64,000 nucleotides of DNA, taken from positions 1 through 64,000 of the forward strand of contig MCGO01000055.1 in the NCBI GenBank assembly GCA_002104985.1, written 5' to 3'. The position numbers and the translations under genes were made by a program. The notes below the pieces were generated by a model. It was not told the DNA's origin. It did not search any database and saw only the letters and a program-made list of their open reading frames with translations. This stretch comes from Rhizoclosmatium globosum (lineage: Eukaryota > Chytridiomycota > Chytridiomycetes > Chytridiales > Chytriomycetaceae). Shown in pieces: positions 11,001 to 21,289 of this stretch (the first letter of the stretch is position 1; each line of letters begins with the position of its first letter).

Positions 11001-14000
11001 TCCAATTTCGAAGGGCTAATTGCCTTTGCCTTCGTGAGTGAAGTTACTCTCTTGAGTTTTTGTGGGCTAGTTGGAACGCTTGGGTAACCTGCAAATGACG
11101 CAGCTTGGCCTTCTTCTTCCCCTTCTAACCCACCAACAAATTCCATGGTGGGATCACTTCGAGCAGTTTCGCTGGTTTTCATAACAGTTTCTGCAGGATG
11201 TATATCTTTCAAAGATGTGTTGGCTTCAACTAAGTTTGCATTTTTCTTCTCTTGTTGTTCCAGTTTTGAAGCACTGTTTGAAATTCTTCTGGCTTTGGCG
11301 AATATTGGCGAAGAAAGGAAATCGTCGCCTTTTGTTGTACTCTTTTTTTTGTTCAAACGCAGTGATCCCTTTGCTGATGCTGAAGCATAAAACCCAGGGA
11401 AATGAGATTGTTTCTGCTGAGTCAAAATGTATTCCAATGACGCTTGAAACACATCTGGGTGAATATTTCGCTTTTCATTCACCTGTGCTAAAAGAGGCTT
11501 TAGTATATCGACAGGTATTTTCAAATCTTGTTTTGCGCCTTTGGCAAAGAACTTCGATAGAATTTGAATCACTGAGAAAAATGCCTTGGAAACTTCGGCC
11601 TCCTTGTATAGTTTTGAATTTCGAAGCTGTTCGTCTGGAATAGTCTTACAGAGTTCTTTAAATTCCTTGAGGGCTTTATAGAATTCAATACAGGCCGTAT
11701 CGCTTTCTTCTGACAGATATTTTTCATAATCTTTCAGAGAAAATGGTGGTGCGAATTCATTATCCCAAATTTCCTGCACTGTGGCTTTCGTTTCATCGGC
11801 GTTTGAAGCTTTTTTCAAAGGGATATTGATCATTGGATTCCAAGATATAGGACGGCGAGAAGACGCGGATAAAGCAGATTTAGTTGGCGACTCTAGTGCA
11901 GGGGAATCAGCGATATCATGATTTGGATCTGTTTGTACAATCGGTATCACAGGAGCTGAATCTGGTAGCTTTGCCACACTTCTACGTAAAGCCTCCTTTT
12001 GAAAATTAGGAAAGCTGGAGAGCCTCAACATTGTCAGTACTGTAAATAAAGAGTCCTTAAAAACTTCCGGATGAATGTTCCGCTTTGTTTGAACCTCTTC
12101 CAACAAGGGTCCTTTAACTCGAATAGGGACATTTAACTCAAAATCACCATCTGTAATAAAAAATGTTGTTATCAAATTTGACATGGCTTCTTTCGCACGC
12201 TCAATATTCGGATATTGCGGATCATCGTGTGGCACGTTTTGGGAGTCCGTTAGAAATTCTCTTGGAATTCCTTCACACAATTTTTCGTACTTCTTGAGAG
12301 CAATATAGAATTCGTAGTTTTCTTCCGAATGTTCTCTCAGCAAGAAATCATGAAAATCTAGGACTCGAGTTCAATAAACCAGTAGTTTCAACAAAGATAT
12401 CACCTTTTCGCGACATTGGAGAAGGAAGCAAGTCATCAAGCACTTGTTGGACGGAAGCTTTAAGTCGGGGCTCGCCCTTTGTCGCAGCTAACTTGCAAAA
12501 CACAGGAAAACTGGATAGTCTCATCATGGTCAATACATTATCAAGAGCGTCTTTGAAAATTTCAGGATGTATATTAGTTTTGGTGCTCAATTCAGCGAGG
12601 AGTGGTTTTAGAATTTTGGACGGAATGTTGAGTTCCGTGTCGGATCCTGGAGTCAAGAACTTCTCCTGAATTTTTTCAATCGCTACTCGAGCTCTGTCTA
12701 CTTTCACGGAAACGTTAGAATCCATCGTCATAGATGTATCCCTCAAAGCTTCACTTGGAATTTTTTGACATAAGTGTTGGTACTCTTTAACGGCGGTATA
12801 GAAATCATAATTCTCTTCTGAATGTTCGTTTATGATAAACTGATGAAAATCTGTTCTGTCTGATGAGTATATGCATTTCAAAGACCAAATTTACCTTTCA
12901 AAGAGAATGGAGGCTGAAGCTCGTCGTCTAAAACTTGAAGTACAGTGGGTTTGAAGTCAGACGCTATTGACTTCTTCGTTATTGTTCCACTTTCAAACGA
13001 TTGATTTACAAGTGATGTTGTTGGAGACTCTGAATATGGCTTCGAGCTATCATTTGATTTAGTTTGTGCATCAGATTCACTGTTTGTCGTTCCTGTTCCT
13101 GAAGCAGGCTTGGCTTTGGTAAGCAACTTTGAAAAGGTTATCATATCACCCCAGGATGGTCCCGGACCTGTCTGGTCTTGTTTTTTACTAGTATTGTCGC
13201 TTATTTTAGATTGGGTAGAGACTGTCATCTCCGGGAACGTAGCTTGTGCCGGCGATTGACTCGGCTTTCTTTGTTTTTGGAAGTTAACGAAGACAGTCTT
13301 CAAAGTATTGGTAACTGCCAAATGAGTGGTTTCAAATATGTCAGGACCAATGTTACCAATGTTATTGACGCTTTCCCGAATTGCGGCCTTTGTGCTTGGA
13401 GAAATTCCAATTTCATATGGTGATCCAACAACAAAGAAGTTATCGACTATGTCAACAGCTTCTTTACTGATCAAACAAATAGTTTGGTAATGAGGATGTT
13501 CTTCGGTGAGAGTCTTTGAAGAAGCCAAGATATCGTGTGGCAGCCCACCACAGATCTGTTTATAGTTTTTGATTCGAAGAGCAAACTCGAGGTTGCCCTC
13601 CAAATTTTGTTTTGCTAGAAATCCACGAAAATCTTGAAGCGAGTATGGTGATTTTGTAAGATCTTCAAGCACAGCCTGTAGCGTGGGTCGTAATTTTGCC
13701 TCCCCTTTGGCCAAAGCACTTTTGCAAAATACCGGAAAACTTGAGAGCCGCAGCATAGTGAGAACGTTATCGATTGCAGCATCAAATATTTCTGGATGAA
13801 CGTTTTTCTTTTCATCCAAATGTGTTAACAATGGTTTCAATATTTTGGCAGGAATGTTCAATTCTGTGTCCGATCCCGGTGTCAAGAACTTGAGTCGAAT
13901 CTGCTCAACTTCTGCTTTCAATGGCTCAATTTTGAACCAATCGGGGCTACCAGTTTGAGTCTTTGTGATATCTCGAAGCAAATCAGGTGAAATTCTTTCA

Positions 14001-17000
14001 CAGTGCTTTTTCAGATCCATAACGGACATAAAAAAGTCGTAATTTTCCTCTGAGTGCTCATTAAGAATAAACTGATGGAAATCTGTGGAGAAAAAGGCTC
14101 AATGACTTGACACATATGATTCGACTTACCATCTTGGGAAAAAGGTGACTCGCATTTGTCTTCAAGAACCTGCAAAACAGTCGGTTTGAATTCGACTTTT
14201 TTGGGAGAAGGCTCTAAGGATTTCGGCCGGCTATCAGAATCCTTTTTCACACTCTTACTCAGAGCCTCGACTTCCCTCAAGAAGTTCGGAAAATTGATGT
14301 TTGAAGTGTGTCCAAAATAGCTTCGATAGCCGCATCGAATATTCTCGGATTCAATTGAGGTCTCGCTTGGATGTCATTCAAAATAGCTTCTTTTACTTCA
14401 CGGTGAACCTTCAATTCACGTTTTGAACCTTCCTTCAAGAATGACTCGACAATATTATTCAGTAACGTCTGAGCTTTGGCAGCATGTGGTGGTTCTTGAC
14501 TGATGATATCCGGCGAAATCGGTGCCTCGTCGCTGGTAACTTTTTGACAAACTTCTTCAAACTCTTTGCAAGCCAAATAGAACTCGGCATTTTCCTCGGC
14601 ATGTTCGCGAATTAAAAAGTTTGTGAATTCTGTGAGAAGGGTTTGCTTAGAAGGAAATACACACATCATAAACATAAACAGACCGTGAAGAGATAATGGA
14701 GATGGAACTCTATCAGCTAACACTTGTTCAACCGGTGATTCGTAGCTCGATTGGACCCTTCGTCAATGCACCTCTTTGAAAATTCGGAAGACTGGACAAC
14801 TTCATCATTTGTAAGACGTTTTCAGTGACTGCAGAAAATATGTCAGGGTGATAGTTGTGTGCTTCCTTCACTGTTTGAAGAAGCGGCTTTAAAATCTTTG
14901 CTGGGATATTAAGCTCCGTGTCTGAATCGTTTGAAAAGTACTTTTTCATGATATGATCCATTGCAAGTTTGATCTTCGTTAAGTGTCCTGAGAACGGAGA
15001 ATCTTCTGATTCTTTTGACACATCCAGCAGGATTTTAGGAGGTACTTTTTTGCACAGGGCTTTGTATTCCTGTAATTCCATGTAGTATCCAATATTCTCC
15101 TCTGAGTGTTCGTTTTTAAGGAACTGCTGAAAATCTGATAGAACATTAAACGCAAAAGCATTTGCACAAAAGCACCCACCTTTCAGAGAAAACGGAGAAA
15201 TGTATTTATCCTCTAATAAACTTGCAATATCAACTCCAGTTAGAGCTCTCGCTTTCTTTGCTTTGATTGATCCTGAACGTGCAATTGTCGTCGAAAATTT
15301 ATTCTCTCCTTGACGAGTATACAGCAGGTCATCTTTCGTTGGTATTGAATTGGTCGAGGTGGCCCAAGTGTCAAGCTTACTGAATATGTTGTTTGCACTA
15401 AACTTTCTCACATCAGGGATGTTTAGAATGGGTTCATACAAAGACTCGTTCGACCTGTCATCAGTGTCGGTTCGAGGTTTAAGTTCCCCTTTTCCAGATG
15501 CAGATTTGTAAAATTTGGGAAACTGGACAGCTTAAGCATTTGTAGCACGTTTTCAAGTACGCCATTGAATATTCAGGGTGGATGTTGCGATTCACTCGAA
15601 TAGCAGTGGTAAGAGCTTTGAGAAGATTTGCAGGGATATTAAGTTCTTGAGGAGCTCCCTTCGAAAAGAATCGATCCAAAATTTGAACGACCGCCAAAAC
15701 AGCACCAGCAGCTTTAGAACTCTCAGGGGATTCGTCAGGTGATTTAATGTTTCTCAAAAGATCTTCTGGGATTTCGCTGCATAATTGTGTATACTCTCGC
15801 AAAGCCAGATAGAACTCGATATTTTCTTCAGAATGTTCATCATGCAGAAAGTCGTTGAAATCTAGGATTCAGAGAAAAATGATTAAAACCCCCGCAATAT
15901 TCAAGTGATTGATACCTTTTAATGAAAAGGGTGCTACAAATTCATCTTCCAACACTTGTTGTACAGTAATGTCGCGCATTGACGCAGCCCTGCTTTTCGC
16001 GATAGACGGCGTCATGAGCCAACAGTACTCAACGAAGGAGTCATAGGATCAGCCACAGTCACAACTTTAGGCGGTAACGCAGGATTAGCGCTCGCTGGTC
16101 GATTCAACGACGCCATCGAGACTTCGTTAATCGCAACTTGAACTTTCTGTGCCTCCTTCATGAAATTAGGGAAACTCGATAACTTGAGCATAGTAAGCAC
16201 GTTTTCAAGAATCCCATCAAACACATCCGGATGTATATTTTTGACAACGTTAATTTCGTGGAAAAAGGGCTTTTTGAGACGGATTGGGACGTTCAGGTCA
16301 TATTGTGACTCCTCGTTGAAGAATATTTTCAGCATGTCCTCTAGTTTTGCTTTCACTGCTTTAAGACTCAACGCGATAGCTTCATTTGGCGGCGACGACT
16401 CTGAATGCTTGAGAACTTCGGATGGAATTTCTAAGCAGAGTCGTTTATACTCTTGTAAAGCTGTATAAAACTCAATATTCTCCTCCGAGTGTTCCTTTTT
16501 AAGAAAATTATGGAAATCTGTTGCCAAGTTCTTAGGAAGTCAACTCCTGAAAGTAGAACTCACCTTGCAGCGACATTGGCGACGCCACTTGATCATCCAA
16601 AACCTGTTGCAGAGTCACTTTCTTTTTCACAACCCCTTTCGCAGAAGCAGCTTATGAAAGTTTGGAAAACTTGAAAGTCGAAGCATCGTATACACGTTCT
16701 CCAGACAGGTGAAAACACTTCTGGATGTATGTTCTTTTTATCATTGATTTGATGCAGCAAGGGCCGCAACAAATTCATGGGACGTTCAACTCATCGTCCG
16801 TTCCAACAGTGAAAAACCGTGACATCATACTTGCGACGAGTCCTCGCGCCTTTTCAATTTGAAGAGCAAGCTTTTCATCTGTAGGTGGTTTCGCGCTTTC
16901 TCGAAGCGCATCTGCGGGAATCGTCGCAGCGAATCGCTCATAGTTCTTGAGAGCAGTGTAAAACTCAAAGTTTTCTTCAGAGTGTTCTTTGATGAGAAAC

Positions 17001-17339
17001 TTTTGGAAGTCTGATTTATTACGGTGAACGGGTTTAGGTTAGGGAGACACACGTAATCAGAAGCGCACCTTTCATAGAAAACGGCGGTGCAAACTGATCT
17101 TCAAGTACTTGCTGAACAGTTATCTTGATGAGTCCGTCTGTTTCCGAAACACGACGCGCTTTATTCTTGCACGAGACGTCTTCAGTTGAGTCATCATAGT
17201 CCGTAGTAATGGTAGGAATAACCGAGTTGGTTTGACCAATAAAGCTCTGTGTCTGTCGCTTATTGTGACCATGGCCGGGTAGTTGGAGAGACATGATTCC
17301 CGTCCAAGTGCCGCTAGTTATTGCCAGAAAAAATCCCAT
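8078..17339 (-). CDS. Giant poly-RGS protein with 15 tandem RGS domains
   Basis: Twelve minus-strand exons: 17339-17069, 17010-16564, 16517-15916, 15861-15180, 15134-14684, 14629-14130, 14082-12895, 12850-12404, 12357-10825, 10781-10326, 10276-8492, 8442-8078; about 2,909 codons. RGS boxes begin near 17010, 16517, 15861, 15134, 14629, 14082, 13633, 12850, 12357, 11731, 10781, 10276, 9567, 8954 and 8442. Each reads roughly DFHxFLxxEHSEENxEFY, then ELN(V/I)PxxIxKPLL, then NIHPxVF and LTMLRLSSFPNF; a VLQVLEDxxxPPFS segment precedes most. Every intron is phase 1. The 5' half has eight single-base frame breaks (near 14290, 14733, 15511, 15570, 16016, 16655, 16710, 16778); each exon's length error equals its breaks, so the model is self-consistent. 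An ATG at 17294 is an alternative start. No transmembrane segment seen. Confidence 0.85.
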
Positions 17340-17393
17340 TGTTCTCCAAAACCCCCCACAAATGTATAACCCAAATTAATGAAAACCCCATAT

Positions 17394-19206
17394 TTATGCA
17401 ATAAAGTACTTTTTCCTTTCAAAACCGACTATAAAACTCTTGAAACACCTTCTCATTACACCCGCCCGCCTTCCTTTCGCATAAACAACAAACCCACTAC
17501 TCCCATCTCCAGGAACTTTTTCCAACCCCGCCTTCAAAAACTTATCCCCCCACCCCTTATTATGTACACCCTCCACAACCGCAACCCTCCTCCCAGAACT
17601 CTCTTCATCCCACCACATATTCCCCTTCTTCTCCACAAACGCCGGAACATGCGGAACCCCACCAAGAACCTGATACACAAGCAAACTAGTCCACGCATCC
17701 GTCGCCGCATAATTCATCTGCTCAACCCCAACGGCCGCGTCCAGTCCCCAATCTGGATCTTCCGCGGCTTCGCAACCCGGAGGCCGAGGTACACAGCCGA
17801 CAGCGCCGCGAGCCCGCTAGGTCCAGAGCGGCCGGGATCGATCCCGTGCGGGTGTGCAACGTCGTGGAAGCTTTGAGCGAGGAGGCCGTTGAATTTTTTG
17901 AGGTCGATGACTTCTTGTGCTGCTGAGGCGCATACTTTTTTGATGTCTGGGTGGGTGAGGACCCAGATGAGGGAGTCTGGGAGGCTTGGTTGAGAGAGGG
18001 CGTGTTGGTGGACGAGGAGGCATTTTGTGGAGGTTGAGAATTGGAGGAGGGAGGGACGGGAGGGTTGTTTCGGGGATCCGGCAAAGGCTTCGTGGGTAGT
18101 TTCTGTGTCGAAACCGAGGATGAGGTTGGGTTTGGGAGTCCATGAGCCGTCTTTGTTTACTTTGTGGACTAGTTCGGATAGGACGAAGGAGTCACATATT
18201 TCTTTGGTTGTTCCGTATACGATTTCGTAGTTTTGAGGGAGAGTTGCCTTGATGAGTGGGTATGGAAGGTCGGCTGCAATGAGAAGAGGGGCATCAAATC
18301 CGGACTTTCGTAATCATCATAGATTTTGGCCACATCCAACGAAGGTTATTTGATGCCGTGAAATTGATTCTGTCTGCATCCAAGACGGGATCGCTACCAT
18401 CTTCAGGCTGAACGAGAATGTTTCCACCCTTATTGATTTTGAACGCTGTGGGAAAGAAGGAGCAATACGAGAAGAAGCTGGCTGAAAAGTGCGCGAAGAC
18501 CAGAAAGGTTTCTGATTGTCCGGCAGGTGAGGTTCCATCAATCGCTTCACTTGGGACGAAAGGAGGCCGCGTCCATTAACATCGGAACAAGAAGATGTCC
18601 GGCACTTTTCCTTTCCCTTTTCTGAGAGCCTTTTCTTGCTGGGCTGGAGTCAAAAGATCGAATGGATTTGATTTCAGTTGTTCATCGTCCAAGGCAAGTC
18701 GCAGCGTTTTAACGAGAGCATCATATGTTTGAATAAAGTTCTTTTTGGGGCCACTAAAGTATGGTTTAGCAGAAGTTGTTTGAGGTCTGCGCGGGAGGGA
18801 AGCCGAAGCAGTTGAGGTAGTTTGAGGTGGTTTAGATAGTGGTCTGGTTTGAGGTTTAACAGCACTACTAGCCGCACTTGCTGTTGTAGTTGTAGGTGCA
18901 GCCAAAGCAGCCAAAGAAGGAGTGTCCAAACGCTGCTTCTTTTGCGGTGGAAGCGAAGCCGACGATCGCAGCGCCGAAGTCAGCGAAGAAAGCGCCGAAG
19001 TTGTCAAAGTTGGGCGTGGTTTCGGCGGAAGAGCGTGGACAATTGATGGTCGCTTTGTTGGATTTGGTGTTGGTCTTTGCTCTTTGTCTTTGGTCCGGCC
19101 TTGGCTCGGTTAGAAGCGATGCCGGTGTTGTTGAGGACGACCGCTGCGATCCGGGGCCTGTTGTTGCAGTTGTTGCAGTTGTGGTTGGTGGTGGTGGTTT
19201 GCTCAT
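17394..19206 (-). CDS. 3'-5' exonuclease domain protein (WRN/RNase D-like), frame broken
   Basis: The exonuclease domain lies at about 18300-17400 on the minus strand. It shows DEDDy landmarks: LILGFDTETT (motif I), HPDIKKVCASAAQEVIDL (motif II area) and MNYAATDAWTSLLVYQ (motif III, Tyr and Asp). Between motifs the frame needs one extra base near 17735. Upstream, a Ser/Thr/Ala-rich region (18576-19206) with KKQRLDTPSLAAL precedes a segment that contains a stop near 18573 and further breaks near 18310 and 19000. The ATG at 19206 starts a plausible N-terminus. Proteins of this family trim DNA or RNA 3' ends; substrate is unknown here. Whether the gene is decayed or the consensus is faulty cannot be told from one sequence. 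Confidence 0.6.
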
Positions 19207-19662
19207 TGATCACTTGTCAAGTGTTCGAAAAGAAAAAAGAGCATACCTGGAAATGTTCTGAGAAGCGGCGACACTGTCAGAGGATTAAGACGGAAGATGG
19301 TTCGGATCATGCGCAATCACTGGTGAAGTCTATGAGGTTCGGTGCGTTCACTATGAGGTATTGGGTATGAAATTTGATGGCAAATTGGATGAGACACAAA
19401 ACACATTTATTAATGTCTACTCAAAAGCAGAGAAGGAGAATATGGTATCAATGCTTATTTTATCTTTGAATTTCATTGATTCTAGCAATCGTCCCTAAAG
19501 TTTAACGCTCGATTTGATTCTTCACAAAGTCTGAATATGACACGTAAATCTTTGTAAATCGTTTCAGTTGGTGTTTCACCCATAACCTCTGACTTGAAAC
19601 GGACAGCCCCGAATAGTGTAGATGAATCCTGACCTATTGAGCACTGCCGTTTTGAAATCCCA

Positions 19663-20082
19663 TTGGAGTTGGCTGCAAGGAACTCAGCCTCTTTCAATGA
19701 ACTGTTCGAAAAACCGGCAGTGCTATCTTGCGACTCAATTGGCGGCAAACGAATGACAGCTCGTCAGATTTTACTACAGCTGCGTGAAGAAACAGCGCTC
19801 TTTGATAGTTCTGATACACTGGTCAATGATTCGGCCGTTGATCTTCAGGAGAAAGTTGCAAAGGTTGAGCCACCATTTGAAGAATCATCAGAGTCACTCT
19901 TGCATCTGGATCAAGTCCAACAACCAGTCAAAAAGTCGCTCAAGTCATGTCTGAAAAAGACTTTTCTGAATCAAAAGAGACTCGTAAAGTTCGGTTTAAT
20001 TTGCCATCGAAACTGACATCATGCTCTTGTGTCACTTCCATGGTGAACCCAATGGTTTGCGTTCATGGAAAGTATTTACTTA
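19663..20082 (+). other. Unassigned coding-like stretch
   Basis: A plus-strand frame (19663-20016) lacks a good ATG until 19750 and encodes an acidic protein with TARQILLQLREETALFD and KSLKSCLKK. Just after that motif the neighbouring frame continues with ETRKVRFNLPSK, so a single-base break near 19950 would join them into an SCLKK...KVRF pattern seen in some PP1-binding proteins. A minus-strand frame at 19482-19748 is equally open. I cannot decide which strand, if either, is real. Confidence 0.2.
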
Positions 20083-20379
20083 CGTCGTATTTATCCCATT
20101 TGAATTACTGAGTAATTCAGCGATGATTTTCACCTTCTGTATGTCTGGAGTAAAATAAACTTCAACGGCTGAGGATGTGTGTACGTATCAAATGAATGAT
20201 ATAGATCGATTTTCGATTCATTTGATTGCATCTTGGTCAAATTAAGCGAGAAGTGACTCACAAGCAAAGCAGCAGCGAAAACAAAGGAATTCTTTTTCGA
20301 TTGAACCAAGCGAACAATCAGCGAAACCCACGCTTCTTTCTTTCAAACGAAACACGAGAACAAACAGAATCTATACCAA
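20017..20379. other. Intergenic, no gene seen
   Basis: Apart from the possible frame tail noted just upstream, I find no open frame with family signal. The last 150 bases are probably the leader of the gene at 20380. Confidence 0.4.
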
Positions 20380-21157
20380 ATGAGCGGCACCGACTACTTC
20401 CATCCAGCTATTGCGCGTTACCAAACAAACAGTTCTGCACCAGGACAAAGCATCGACAGTGCCACACATCTTCCCTCGTCTTCTCTTCCAGCAAAGATGG
20501 CAAAGCGATCTGTTGTGCAAGAAGACATGTGTGAGTGTTTCTATTTGGTTTCTGGTAGACTTGTTTGAGCAGTGTTGGTTGGAGCCAAAAGGTGGCGCGG
20601 GTGACTTCACTCGGTCCTCGCTGTATTCGCCACCTTCCACCTTCTGACACAAACACACTCCCTTCTAACAACACACTCACACTAAATCAACCTTAGATCC
20701 CGCTGGAATCCGCGCAATCGAAAACCACGGCACTGCCGCCCAAATCCAAAACCTGCACGCATTGGAACAAGGAAAGCCACTGATTGACCACATGCACCCA
20801 GGCGTTGCACGCAACCAAATGAACCAGACACACCACCACGAGCAATACGCGTCCATCAACCAAAATGTCGTGGAAGTGCGCAAGCAGATCCAAGAAGACT
20901 GTTATCCAGCAGGCATCCGTGCCATCCAGAACAGAGGAACACGTGCACAGGTACAAGAATTGATGGCGTTGGAGAGAGGAATCAAGGCTGTGGATCACAT
21001 GCATCCAGGAGTTGCACGTGATCAGATGAATTCGACACACCATGTGGATGTGCTTGGAAGGAGTGGAGTGTTTGGGAGTGGAGTTGGCAAGAAGGTGGAC
21101 CTGGGAGTTGCCGACTTTTATCCATCTGTTGCAAGAGGAGTCAAGAATCACGCGTAA
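20380..21157 (+). CDS. Unrecognised repeat-motif protein (HPGVAR repeats)
   Basis: I do not recognise the family. The protein (about 203 aa) is built from two kinds of repeat: YPAGIRAIxNxGTxAQ (twice) and HPxxARxQxN, seen as YFHPAIARYQTN, DHMHPGVARNQMN, DHMHPGVARDQMN and DFYPSVARGVKN. It has no signal peptide or membrane segment and is rich in His, Gln and Asn. Exon 1 starts at the ATG at 20380; exon 2 is 20697-21157. The obvious donor (GTGAGT after 20528) would put exon 2 one base out of frame; frame is kept only if exon 1 ends at 20530 before GAGTGT, a GA-AG junction. The repeats on both sides show both frames are right. Confidence 0.6.
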
Positions 21158-21289
21158 TGATGTTGAGTGTTGTGTTGATTGTGATCGCCAGTTATCTTTT
21201 CTATCGTTCAAGCAATATATTTATTCATCTTATACATATTCTTCATTTTGCTTGAAAGCAGTGAACGTCAGAAAGCAATACAAAAATTG

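Noticed and set aside
14285..16800. Interpreting the broken poly-RGS 5' half as a separate pseudogene
   Set aside because: Exon phases, intron positions and the size of each exon's length error all agree with one continuous gene carrying single-base changes; a separate pseudogene is not needed.
5938..17339. Plus-strand frames within the RGS genes, such as those at 11145-11643
   Set aside because: They recur at the same offset in several repeat units, as expected for mirror images of a repeated coding sequence.
18868..19261. Plus-strand frames opposite the exonuclease N-terminus
   Set aside because: Ser/Thr/Ala-rich low complexity opens all frames here; only the minus strand connects to a recognisable domain.
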